A DNA stretch of 22,786 nt. Source: Darksidea phi. Taxonomy: Eukaryota > Ascomycota > Dothideomycetes > Pleosporales > Lentitheciaceae. The notes below the pieces were generated by a model. It saw only the letters and a program-made list of their open reading frames with translations. It was not told where the DNA came from and searched no databases. Positions 11,951 to 22,270 of the stretch are shown here, one piece after another. Location: NCBI GenBank assembly GCA_030770425.1, contig JASJFT010000384.1, positions 1 to 22,786 of the forward strand. Reading direction: 5' to 3'. Made by a program: the position numbers and the translations under genes. Within the stretch, counting starts at the first letter, position 1, and the number at the start of each line of letters is the position of its first letter.

Positions 11951-13573
11951 GTTTATACTATTCTCCCTTTTAATTCTACTATTAGAGTAAAACGCTCCTC
12001 TAATAGCCCGATTAACTATTTTAAACCTAGGAAATACTAAGTTAAATTTAAGACCTACGCTATATCTAGAATACTAAGAATACTAAGAATATTAAGAATA
12101 CTAGAAATACTAAGAATACTAAAAAATACTATAGTTACCGAAGATTAGTAATATTAGTAAGACGAGTAACTTATTATTATAATTAGTTAAATCTTTATAC
12201 TAGTCTTTCTTATTTATATAGAAGGCGTAGTAAACAACCCTATAATATTAATTATACTAGAAAATAAAGAATCTATCTTTCTAACTCGTCGTAGTATTAA
12301 AGCTATATTAAATACTCTAGATATAAGTATATAATATCGTATTTTCTCTTTTATTATAGATTTTAAAGAAGTATATTAAGTTACTTAATAACTTTAGAGT
12401 AAAGTTAATACTTTACGTATTTAGACCTCTACTTATATCTTTTACTATTATCTTACTATTAATTCTAATAAATTTAATAGAGCTAATAAGTCTATAAGTA
12501 AGTACTAAATTAAGTATAAAAATTAGAAATATAAGATTTATAGTATCTATACTATAAATAGAATAATCTTTAATATAGAATTTAAATATATCTAATATAT
12601 CTCTAGTCTTATATTCGATAATATATTTAATATCTACTACGACCTATTTAAGACTATATAGTTTAACCTAGATAATCTAACTAAATAGAAATAATAAACT
12701 ACTACTAATCTATAGAATATTCTTAATAGCTACTATATTACCTCTAATAAATAAATTAAGATAAGTACTATATTTAATAAAGTTATTATAGGTAGCTAGC
12801 TATTCTTAAACTTCTAAGCTAAATTCTATAAATAGACTACTAAAGTAGAAAAAACTAATATAGAAAAAGTCTAAGCTTTATATATTAAAGTCTCTACTAT
12901 ACTAGGTACTATAGTTATCCTTTAAGAAAAATAATCGAACTATATAAATTATAAGGAATAGGTAATACTCTTTATATAAATTTAGAAAAGAAAATAAGTA
13001 GAAGAATATATTAAGAGTATACGTACTAGCTTTCGTCTAAATAATAATCGACTAAGTAATACTCTCTAATTAGCCCTTATATCTATATTTCTCTTTTTAA
13101 TAATAGCTCTAACTTATACTAGTAATCTTATAATCCTAGATATAATATATACCCTATATATCTCTCGTAAAGAATATAAGGCTATTAATACCTACTTCTA
13201 TTATAGTAAACTAGACTACTATAAGAATATATACCTTAAAAAGAAGAAAAATAATAAACGATTTAGTAGAGTTTAGGGCTAAGGATAGACTATATAATAA
13301 ATACCTTAGGACTAATAAGTAATACGCGTTTAGTCTTAATACCCCTAATACTAGTAGATCTAGAACTAATATACGTAATCTTAATATAACTACCCCTAGT
13401 TCTAGTATAATAACTAGAATACTAATAACTAATTCCCCTATTAATATTTATTTAATAATCCCTTCTTTAATTATACTATAGATTAACCTTAAGAATATAC
13501 TAGAACTAAAACTTTTATATCTAAGACTAAAGCCTCCTATATTAATATACTAGTTAGCTTAGTATTACCCTTT
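11951..13573 (+). pseudogene. Leader and gag of element A, truncated and RIP-inactivated
   Basis: Homologous to the gag of element B. Near the N-terminal side, 12,069-12,135 holds 9-10-bp tandem repeats (aatactaag) coding an Asn-Thr-Lys repeat. A CCHC zinc knuckle (C-x2-C-x4-H-x4-C) lies at 13,193-13,234, with all four ligands now Tyr codons because TGY and CAY became TAY. The reading ends at 13,573 where the sequence turns into an inverted LTR fragment. Protease, reverse transcriptase and integrase are missing. The stops are RIP type. Confidence 0.75.
13193..13234 (+). other. Remnant CCHC zinc knuckle in gag of element A
   Basis: The 14 codons read Y-F-Y-Y-S-K-L-D-Y-Y-K-N-I-Y. Replacing the Tyr codons at positions 1, 4, 9 and 14 by Cys, Cys, His, Cys gives the retroviral-type nucleic-acid-binding knuckle. 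Confidence 0.7.
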
Positions 13574-13620
13574 ATAAGTTATACTATAAAGGACTAATAC
13601 TAGAATAAGTATTACCCTCT

Positions 13621-13761
13621 ATAAGTTATACTATAAAGGGCTAATATTAAAGTAAGTAGGGATTATATATACTTAATATAATAAGATCTAGTAAAGAAAG
13701 CGCCGTAATTATAGATATAGTATATAATAAGTATAAATAGTTATAGATTAGTACTATAATA
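13621..13761 (-). repeat. Inverted partial LTR, copy 1 (141 bp)
   Basis: Reverse complement of LTR positions 1 to about 141. It lacks the last ~36 bp of the LTR. An additional shorter inverted piece lies at 13,574-13,610. Confidence 0.85.
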
Positions 13762-13898
13762 GTTATTAATATCTATTTAATAATTCCTTCTTTAATTATA
13801 CTATAGACTAATCTTAGAAATATACTAGAACTAAAACTTCTACGTCTAAGACTAAAGCCTCTTATACTAATATATTAATTAGCTTAGTATTACCCTCT

Positions 13899-14039
13899 AT
13901 AAATTATACTATAAAGGGTTAATATTAAAGTAAATAGAGGCTATATATACCTAATATAATAAGGTCTAATAAAAGAAACGTTATAATTATAGGTATAGTA
14001 TATAATAGATATAAATAATTATAGATTAGTACTATAATA
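13899..14039 (-). repeat. Inverted partial LTR, copy 2, right end of element A (141 bp)
   Basis: Same extent as copy 1. Its outer edge (gattagtactataata) is the reverse complement of the LTR start and directly abuts the GTAGT duplication. Confidence 0.85.
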
Positions 14040-14044
14040 GTAGT
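14040..14044. repeat. Target-site duplication of element A, right copy
   Basis: GTAGT, identical to 11,769-11,773. Confidence 0.7.
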
Positions 14045-14099
14045 ATAGGTTTATTAGCTTAATATCTACTTAGTATATATTAAGATAGATAAGAATAAT
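14045..14099 (+). pseudogene. Decayed coding region E, middle fragment
   Basis: The 55 bp between elements A and B. Read in the frame of 11,172-11,773 across the A junction, it has only RIP-type stops (two TAG) and ends in D-K-N-N. It then continues in frame into aaaaagaac at 20,538 after removal of B. The last five bases, ATAAT (14,095-14,099), are the left target duplication of B. Confidence 0.55.
14095..14099. repeat. Target-site duplication of element B, left copy
   Basis: ATAAT, repeated at 20,533-20,537. Low complexity, but supported by frame continuity of E across the site. Confidence 0.6.
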
Positions 14100-14276
14100 T
14101 ATTATAATACTAATCTATAACTATTTATACCTATTATATACTATATCTATAGCTATAACGCTCCCTTTACTAGACCTTACTATATTAGATATATATAGCC
14201 CCTACTTATTCTAGTATTAGCCCTTTATAGTATAACTTATATTCTATCTTAATCCTAGTATATCTATACTATAATA
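14100..14276 (+). repeat. 5' LTR of element B (177 bp)
   Basis: Edges tattat...ataata, same length as 20,356-20,532 and 11,774-11,950. Differences from the 3' LTR are transitions as far as I could see. The primer-binding site should follow at 14,277 (gtttatactattctc) but is not matched to a tRNA. Confidence 0.9.
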
Positions 14277-16140
14277 GTTTATACTATTCTCTCTTTTAAT
14301 TCTACTACTAGGGTAAGACGCTCTTCTAATAGCCTAATCGACTACCCTAAATCTAGAAGATACTAAGCTAGACCTATGTTATATTAAGAATACTAAGAAC
14401 TTTAGAAATACTAAGAACTTTAAGAACTCTAAGAATATTATAGCTATTAAGAATTAGTAATATTAATAGGATAAGTAACTCGCCGCTACGATTAATTAGG
14501 TTTCTATACTAGTCTCCCTTATTTAAATAAAAGGTATAATAAGTAACCCTACTATATTAATTATATTAAAAAATAAGAAACCTATCTCTCTAATCTATCG
14601 TAGTATTAAAGCTATATTAAATACCTTAGACGTAAGAATATAATATTATATTATCTTCTATACTATAAATCTTAAAGAAGTCTACTAGACTACCTAATAA
14701 CTTTAAAATAAAAATAGTATTCTATATACTAAAAATAGTACCCTATATATCTAAGCTCTAATCTATATATCCTACTAATACCTTACTAGTAACCTTAATA
14801 AATTTAATAGCGTTAATAGGTCTATAAATAAATACTAAACTAAGTATAAAAATTAGAAATTTAAAATTTAAAGTATTTATACTATAGATATAGTAATCTT
14901 TAATATAGAATTTAAATATATCTAGTATATTATTAGTCTTATATCTAGTAACGTACTTAATATCTATTATAATTAGTTCTACGCTATATAATCTAATCTA
15001 GAAAACCCTACTAAGTAGAAATAGTAAACTATTATTAACCTTTAGAAAATTCTTAATATCTACTATATTATCTTTAATAAATAGATAGAAGCTAGAACTA
15101 AATTTAATAACCTTATTATAGGCGGTCGAACCTTTTCTAACTTCTAGACTAAATTCTATAAATAGACTACTAAAGTAGAAAAAACTAATATAGAAAAAGT
15201 CTAAGCTCTATATATTAAGGTCTTTACTATACTAGATACTATAATCTTCTACTAGAAGAAATAACTAGACTATATAGATTACGAGAGATAGATAGAATTC
15301 TTTATATATATTTAGAATAAAAAGTAAGAAAAAGAATATATTAAGAGGATATAAACCGGCTTCCGCCTAAATAATAATAATCGATTAAATAACGTCTTCT
15401 AGTCTACTTTTATATCTATATCTCTACTTCTAGTACTAGTATTAATTTCTAGTAACTTTATAATTCTAAATATAATATATATACTACGTACTTCTTAAGA
15501 AGAATATATTATTATTAATATCTATCTCTACTACGATAAACTAGGTTACTATAAGACTAATTATAATAAGAAAAAGAAGAATAATATATAGTTTAATCGA
15601 ATTTAAGACTAAGAATAAGTTATATAATAATAATTACTATTTAACTAGTCTTAATATTCTTTATTATAGTATTAATATACTTAGAACTAATATATAATCT
15701 TATAATACCCTCGGCCTTAGTCCTAGTATAATAATTAAAATCTTAGTAACTAATTCCTATATTAACGCCCGTCTAATAATAACCTCTTCTTTAACTATAT
15801 TATAGACTAACCTTAAGGATATATTAAAATTAAAATAATCTTTATATTTAATATTCCCTATACTAATATTCTAGTTAATTTAGTATTACCCTTTATAAGT
15901 ACCTCTTATATTAATAGTCTAAAAAATATATAACCTCTAGCTATTATTACGACTAAAGATTAGATAGAAAAGAATTATTAAATAGATAACTATATTAAAT
16001 TCGGACTATTCTAAGTAAAAAGGCCTCTCTTTAACTTAAATCTATAAATAGTAAATTATTATTTATTTATACTTTTTTTCTACTTATATATACTATTATT
16101 AATATATAAAGTCTTATAAATAGTAAATACTTAACTATTA
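14277..16140 (+). pseudogene. Leader and gag of element B, RIP-inactivated
   Basis: Gag-like protein is readable in one frame from about 14,340 to the zinc knuckle at 15,523-15,564 and somewhat beyond. A short Asn/Lys-rich repeat lies at 14,386-14,445, matching the 9-bp tandem repeats in element A. The central part (about 15,120-15,330) has the charged, aromatic look of a capsid C-terminus. The knuckle reads Y-L-Y-Y-D-K-L-G-Y-Y-K-T-N-Y, the RIP product of a CCHC motif. The only ATG in the element (14,376-14,378) is not in the gag frame, so the start cannot be placed. Between 15,565 and 16,215 the frame moves to that of the protease; the exact point is unclear. Confidence 0.8.
15523..15564 (+). 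other. Remnant CCHC zinc knuckle in gag of element B
   Basis: The 14 codons have Tyr at positions 1, 4, 9 and 14, matching C-x2-C-x4-H-x4-C spacing exactly, with Gly kept before the former His. A basic KKKK run follows. Confidence 0.75.
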
Positions 16141-16471
16141 CCTTTCTTAATCGAACCTTTATTTAAAAATATACTATTAATACTTATACTATACTCTTTT
16201 TAAAGAAGCTCTTACTAGTTAATAGTTATATAAGTAATATACTTATATAATATACTATTCTATTAATATAGATTAGAAACTACTACGAAAACTACTTATT
16301 ATATATTACTAATCTAGTCTAAAATATACCTATTATCCTTAATCTCCCTTAGCTTTAGAAATATAACCTATTTATTAATTAGATATTAATAATAGTTAAT
16401 ATAGATTCTTAGTACTATTAGAAATATTACTACTATAAAATTAAGACTATATAAGTAGCTTTTTTAACTAT

Positions 16472-16480
16472 CCCCCCCCC
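16472..16480 (+). other. Nine-C run at the frame change in pol
   Basis: The protease frame (phase of 16,218) is lost and the RT frame (phase of 16,480) begins exactly at this homopolymer. Ten C would join the two frames without a shift. Homopolymer slippage, sequencing error or a functional frameshift could each explain it. Confidence 0.6.
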
Positions 16481-19400
16481 GTAAAAATATATTAGAAAAA
16501 ATCGACCTATTATACTCTAAGCTATATACTAATATAATAAATTATTAATTACTTTTATATATTAAGAATATTAACGAGTATAATCTCTATTAATTTAATA
16601 GAGAGACTCTAATAGACCTACCCCCCGAACTTACGTTAGGCCGTCTCTACTATAGAATAAGAAACTTAGATACTAAATATAGAAAAATTCTAAAATATTA
16701 AGTAATTATAATATAAAATTATACTATAATAAAACTACTCCTAGCTATATAAGTAGATAGATACTAGATTATCTTAAGAAAATCTAAGAAAGAATCTTTA
16801 CTACTACTTAATATCCCTCTACTAACTAAATAAAACTATAAATCTATTAACTTCTCTAATATCTATCTAGTAAGGGCTATAATCTTCGTATAATTTTATA
16901 AATAATCTAATATAAAAGCTATTTATATTATATAGAATAAACTAGATTAAGTACTTAAGATATTACTAAAGAATAAAGAAGACTAGGTCCCGAATCTTAC
17001 TAAAGAAGAATTTAAGGATATCCTAGATAGTAAAATTATAACTAAACTTCTAAATAAATTTCTACTATAATTTTATAAATTCTTTACTAATTATAGACGT
17101 ACCCTATACCTCTAAGGTATTAAAGAATTAGATATTAATAAATTTATAGTAGGAAAATTATCTCTATTTAATAATAAGTTAAAAAAGAAACTCCTAGATT
17201 AGCTAAAAGATATAATAGCTAGATTTCTTCTTAGGAAAGTAGATAAACTTCTTCTAAGATAAGTATAGGACTATAAAATTAATATTATCTCTAATAAAGA
17301 ATTCTTATATTAAAAAAATCGACTCTTCTTTTTATCTAAACTTTAAGTTATATATAAATAGCTAGACGATAACTTAGATAAGGATTTTATTCGGAAATCC
17401 TATATACGATATATAGTCTTACTACTTTTAGTAATAAAATTAGGTAGAGGAGTATATATATACTAGAACTATAAAGATCTAAATAATATTACTATTAAAA
17501 ACTATTATTTACTACCTCTTATTTAAAAAATCCTTAATACCCTCTATAATATAAAAGTATATATTAAGCTCGATATAATTACTATCTTTAATAAACTACG
17601 TATAGCTAAAGGGTACGAGTAGAAAATAGTATTTATTATATATTTTAGACTTTTTAAAATTCTAGTTATATTCTTTAGTCTTTATAATATACTAGTATTC
17701 TTCTAGAACTATATTAACTATATACTTTATAATCTACTAAATCGTATCTATACTACGTATCTCGACGATATTCTAATATACTTAAAAAATAGAAAAGAAT
17801 ACTAAAAGTACGTTTAAGAAGTAGTCTAGAGATTAATTAATACTAATCTTTAAATTAATATTTATAAATATAAGTTCGAGGTTATAGAGATTAAATATCT
17901 TAGATTTATTATCTTCTCTAGTAGTATTAAAATAGACCCGGAGAAAGTAGTTATAATTTAAAAATAGATATAATCCTTATATTTAAAAGACTTATAAAAA
18001 TTCTTAGATTTTATAAACTTTTATTAATATTTTATTTAAAACTTCTTAAAGATATATACTCTATTTAATAAGCTTCTATATAAGGATACTTTATAGAACT
18101 AAATTATAGAATAGATAACTACCTTTAAGTTACTTAAGAATTCCTTTACTATAATATTAATACTAGTAATATATAACTTTACTAAAAAAATAGTCTTAGA
18201 AACTAATATCTCTAATTAGGTATTAAACGGCGTCCTTTTTTAATATAATAATAACGATATTCTATATCTAATTATATACTTTTCTAATTAATATAATATT
18301 ATTAAATATAATTATAAGATCTATAATAAGGAGTTATTAGTAATTATTAAGTTTCTAAAAGAATAGCGACTAGAGCTCTAAGAAATTATAGAACTATTTA
18401 AAATTATTACTAATTATAAGAATCTAGAATACTTTATAACTATAAAAATACTATTATAATACTAAATTTACTAGTTAGAGTTCCTATTTTAATTTAATTT
18501 TAGAATTATTTATTAACTAAACTTAAAAGTTATATAACTAGATATATTAAGTAGAATACTAAAGGACTAACTAAATAAAAATAATATTTCTAATAATAGA
18601 GTAAAAAATAGACTATAAATAGTCTTTTTATTAAAAGTCCTTAGTAATAAAGTTTTAAAAGACCTCCTCGACTAAACTTTTATAAGTATAGTACTACTAA
18701 TCCTTCTAGCTATAAATCGACCTATTAATAAGCTAATTAACTCTATATACTCTACTATACTAATAGCTATAGATATAATTACTACCCTTTTAGATCTAGG
18801 CGTAAGATACTAGCTAAAATACCTTTAAAAAATTATATAAATATTAATACTAGACTTTATACTTCGCTAAGACTATATATAGTACTAAGAATATCTCTTT
18901 ATATTATCTTATAACGAACTTTATATATAGATCCTATACTAAATATATAATACTATATCTACTAAATACCTAAGATAGATTAAAACGACTAAACTAGTTA
19001 TCTAAGACTACTAGTAGCTATATATAATATACGATATTAAAACCTATATCTAAGTATACGAACTTTATATTTAAATTAAAAGCTTTAGATTATTATTTTA
19101 AGAATTTCTTAAGCCTCTACTAGTTCTATTCTAGATATAATTTAATATCTTTATTAACTATATTATCCTATTTCTAGAATTATAGTAGTACGATTATATA
19201 TATAAATATATTCTTATTATAGTCTATAGACTTATAAAGATATACTATATTATCTTTATTAGGAAAATTAATATATTTAAGTTAGTTAATATTTTTATAT
19301 CTCGAGTATATTCTCTTTATAACTACCTTAATAATATTTTATTTAATTAAAGAACCTAGTTTATATTATAATTTTAGGATTAGTTATCTATAAGGCTTAG

Positions 19401-20342
19401 GATTATACTAAAATACTCCTTATTATTTTACCCTAAGATCGATAGTTAGACTAAGCGAGTAAATAGTAGTATTAAAATATATCTTTATATATTTATAAAT
19501 TTCTACTAAGATAACTAGGTATAATAGCTCTCTCTTATAGAATTTACTATAAATAATATTACCTCTAAAATAATTAATATCTTCCTATTCTTTACTAATT
19601 ATAGCTTTTATCCGAAACTTAAAGTAGAACCTAGCTAATTAATACTACTAAATCTATTTTTATCTTAATAACGGGAATTCTTTAAAGTAAATAATATTAT
19701 TAATAGATTTAATTATATTATTACCTAATTAAAAGCTATTACTAAATAATCTATTAAGCGCTACGAATACTATATAAATAAGAAGTAAAAAGATATATTA
19801 AGATTTACTATAAGAGATAAGATCTTTATAAATATAAGAAATATAAAAACTAATAGACTAATAAAGAAAGAAGATAATAAAATAGTAGACTTATTTAAAG
19901 TTCTAAAAGTTTATAATCGAGTATATACTCTAGAACTTCTAGTAATTATAAAAATATTCTTAGTATTCTATAACTTATAACTTCGACTAAAATACCCCTT
20001 TTAAGAACTCCTAGGATAAAATATAATAAATTAAGCTAAGTTCTAATATCTTAGAGGAAGAATACTTAAATAAGAAGATAAAATAGAGGAACTAACTAAA
20101 TAATAGAAATTTAAGTTCTTACTAGACTACTACGACGAGGACCTACGATAACTAATATACTTAGTTAAATAGAAATACTATTCTATTATCTAGTAGCTAG
20201 TATTCGACCTAAAAGACTAAGAGGGTATAATTTATTAATTTTATATTAACTATCTAGATAAACCTACCCTAAGATAGATTTAAAAGATATTAATATTAGT
20301 AAATTTTCTTTCTATAGAGCTATTCGAGATATATAGCTATTT

Positions 20343-20352
20343 AGAGAGGGGA
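20343..20352 (+). other. Polypurine tract of element B
   Basis: agagagggga, three bases before the 3' LTR. This is the expected primer for plus-strand DNA synthesis and one of the few G-rich words left in the element. Confidence 0.8.
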
Positions 20353-20355
20353 TAC

Positions 20356-20532
20356 TATTATAGTATTAATCTATAATTATTTATACCTATTATATACTAT
20401 ACCTATAGCTATAACGCTTTCTTTACTAGATCTTACTATATTAGGTATATATAGCCCCCGCTTATTCTAGTATTAGTCCTTTATAGTATAACTTATATTC
20501 TATCTTAACCCTAGTATATCTATACCGTAATA
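20356..20532 (+). repeat. 3' LTR of element B (177 bp)
   Basis: Same length and edges as 14,100-14,276, ending accgtaata. Followed by ATAAT at 20,533-20,537. Confidence 0.9.
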
Positions 20533-20537
20533 ATAAT
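20533..20537. repeat. Target-site duplication of element B, right copy
   Basis: ATAAT, identical to 14,095-14,099. Confidence 0.6.
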
Positions 20538-20980
20538 AAAAAGAACTTTTTTAAATAGTAACTATTAAGACTAAGCTAGCTTACTAAGAATCTTAGGGTT
20601 TAATAGAATAACGAAGTAGTAAATTTTCTAAAGAGAAATCTCTAGACGAAGAAGAGTATAAAGTATATAGTAAAGATACTTTAAACTATTTATAAATTTT
20701 AGAATATAAAAAAGATTAAAGAAATAAAGATAAAAGTAATAAAGTAATAAAGGGTCGAAGTAAAGAAGAAGTTAGTAATATAGAATAAGATTAATAGAGG
20801 TTATTCGATTTATATATCTAAATTTAAAAGATAGTAAAGAGAAGAGAAGAAATAGTTATTAGTATTTCGTAGTAATTACTTAGTATTAATATAGCGGAAA
20901 TTATTATAGTATACTAGTTCTTTTCTATACTTAGTTACTTAATAAGACTAAATAAGAGTATATAATAGAATATTATATAA
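20538..20980 (+). pseudogene. Decayed coding region E, last fragment
   Basis: The frame of E continues from the middle fragment through the first bases here. From about 20,610 the best protein-like reading is in a shifted frame, so an intron or indel lies between. That reading is highly charged (SLDEEEYKVYSKDTL near 20,640-20,690, then Lys/Arg/Glu-rich to about 20,860) and ends in a hydrophobic stretch near 20,900-20,960. Stops are RIP type. Function unknown. Confidence 0.5.
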
Positions 20981-21229
20981 AAGAGTTTATATAATAGTCT
21001 AAGCTATTAACTTTATATAAACTAATTTATCTTTAACTTAAGTAATTACTCTATTTATTTAACTTATTATAATTAAATTATCTCTTATTTTAATAAACTT
21101 TATCTTAATATTAGACTTAGATTTTTATAAAACTAGATATAAAGATAGTATAATATAATAATACTCTACGTACTAATATTATTTATTATATAGATACTTA
21201 ATTAGATATTTCTAATTAGAATTAGAACT
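20981..21229. other. AT-rich spacer, nothing recognised
   Basis: RIP-type sequence without a supportable frame or repeat. Confidence 0.35.
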
Positions 21230-22060
21230 AGTTTTCTTTAATTTTTTCTTCTAATTTTTCTAGTTTTCTATTAACTATACTACTTATATTATATTTATTA
21301 TTTTAGCTATCTTTAGAATTATAATAAAAGTCTTTAAGAATATACCTTTTATATTAATAACTTAAAGAAATTATCTTAGATTTACTATATATTCTATAAT
21401 TATTTTTAATTTTAAATTTTCTATATTATAATTAACTACTTTAAAATATATATAAAGTTCTATAGTAGTCTAGATCTTATAATATTTACTAGCTACTACT
21501 AGAAAGTTTTCCTATATCTAGCTACTACTTATTTCTAGTATTAATAGAAGGATTATTATTTCTATAATATAGACCTATATATTAAACTAGATCTTTAAAT
21601 TCTAGATATATTAATTAGATATTTTTAATATATTATATTTATAACGTATTTCCTATCTTTAAATAGAAGTAGAGAAAGTAATATAATTCTTTAATTTTCT
21701 TATATAAGTATATACTATTTAGTTCTACTAAATTAATAGAATCTAGACTAGTAAGATAGTTAAGACTATATTAATATATATCTCTTTTAGAATCTTATTC
21801 TTTTATATCTATTTTTTATATTTATATTTCTATATTTTAAACTATATTATATAGTTCTTATTAGTATCTAGCTACTCTAGAATTTCTAGTTCTTCTAGTA
21901 TAGATTCTAGAGTATTAGTATTTAGGTTATAGTATTACTAGATATTATATACTACTACCTTATCTTTATATTAAAATAGCTAGAGATACTAGTACTTTAG
22001 TTTACTAAAAATAATAATTATTTTTAACGACCTCTAAATATCTAATATAGCTATTATTAT
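21230..22060 (-). pseudogene. Decayed minus-strand coding-like region F
   Basis: On the minus strand, roughly 22,050-21,620 reads as protein with only RIP-type stops. Segments include a basic part around 21,930-21,880 (YTRRTRNSRV) and a Leu/Ser part around 21,780-21,740 (YSLNYLTSLDS). Lower down, to about 21,230, the reading is more broken but ends in a Lys/Arg-rich stretch (KTRKIRRKN). I do not recognise the family. It lies on the same strand as the GC-rich gene at the right edge but in a different sequence class, so I do not join them. Confidence 0.4.
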
Positions 22061-22230
22061 ATTATATAATTAAGACGCTAGTAATAATAAGGTTAATAAT
22101 TAAATTATAAGAATTACTAAAAGTAGTAGCTTTCTAAAATAAATAAACTATAACGTTATTAAGAACCTATTATAGGGATAACGGGTACTCCGGGCTTATA
22201 ACTATTATAGTAAGGAATTAGAGTGAATTA
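22061..22230. other. Last RIP-mutated stretch before the GC-rich flank
   Basis: Still without CpA/TpG, but with a rising GC content (for example ataacgggtactccgggc near 22,180). The first TpG of the flank is at 22,224. No gene seen. Confidence 0.5.
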
Positions 22231-22270
22231 CTATAAGGGAAAGAAGTAAGAACTACGGTTGATTGTAATA

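Larger units (their letters stand above)
11774..14039 (+). mobile_element. Element A: gag-only derivative of family B with an inverted LTR end
   Basis: The 2.27-kb element begins with a full 177-bp LTR and continues through leader and gag, homologous to 14,277-15,900 of element B. At 13,573 it switches, through the word ataagt shared by both sequences, into an inverted LTR fragment. It ends at 14,039 with the reverse complement of its own left end: the outer 23 bases match (tattatagtactaatctata and three more). GTAGT flanks both ends (11,769-11,773 and 14,040-14,044). Pol is absent. The gag-tail plus inverted-LTR unit is present twice. It must have depended on a complete family member for movement. 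Confidence 0.75.
13440..14039. repeat. Tandem duplication of gag tail plus inverted LTR in element A
   Basis: Unit 1 is about 13,440-13,764 (325 bp) and unit 2 about 13,765-14,039 (275 bp). Each has the gag-tail word attaatatYtatttaataat, the segment ending ttagcttagtattaccct, and an inverted LTR fragment. Unit 1 is longer because it also carries a 47-bp internal tandem duplication (13,564-13,610 and 13,611-13,657). Confidence 0.8.
16141..20355 (+). pseudogene. Protease-RT-RNase H-integrase-chromodomain (pol) of element B, RIP-inactivated
   Basis: Protease: LLVNS at 16,212-16,226, from LLVDS with Asp now Asn, then an ILGLPWL-type motif around 16,335-16,360. The frame changes at the C run 16,472-16,480 and stays the same to the end. 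RT: KLDI near 17,566 and the catalytic YLDDIL intact at 17,758-17,775, since none of its codons offers a CpA or TpG target. RNase H: KELL near 18,328. Integrase: an IVYRLIK segment (from IVDRLTK) near 19,215, then S-x-TKRVNSS around 19,444-19,470 and an FFTNYSF segment near 19,590. Chromodomain-like tail: YLVK-stop-KYY at 20,158-20,181, where the stop is TAG from TGG. Frame 16,480-20,340 has no net indel. The ORF end overlaps the polypurine tract. Confidence 0.9.
14100..20532 (+). mobile_element. Element B: full-length RIP-inactivated Ty3/gypsy retrotransposon with chromodomain-like tail
   Basis: A 6.43-kb plus-strand element with two 177-bp LTRs, gag with a CCHC knuckle, protease, reverse transcriptase, RNase H, integrase and a C-terminal LVKW-type motif typical of chromoviruses. 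A polypurine tract directly precedes the 3' LTR. ATAAT flanks both ends, though in this AT-rich setting the duplication is weak evidence by itself. The domain order PR-RT-RH-IN identifies Ty3/gypsy rather than Ty1/copia. The pol frame is unbroken by indels from 16,480 to about 20,340, so the copy was complete before RIP. Element A is a rearranged relative 60 bp upstream. Confidence 0.92.

Noticed and set aside
14376..14378. Surviving ATG as gag start of element B
   Set aside because: It is out of phase with the gag frame (phase of 14,383 and 15,523), so its survival looks accidental.
16460..16468. Programmed frameshift signal cttttttaac
   Set aside because: Not claimed as a feature: the neighbouring C run explains the frame change by a single indel, and the original bases here may have been altered by RIP.
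1..22230. Mitochondrial or otherwise naturally AT-rich genome
   Set aside because: Low GC alone would not remove CpA/TpG while sparing CpG and C runs, and the content is Ty3/gypsy elements with RIP-type stops.
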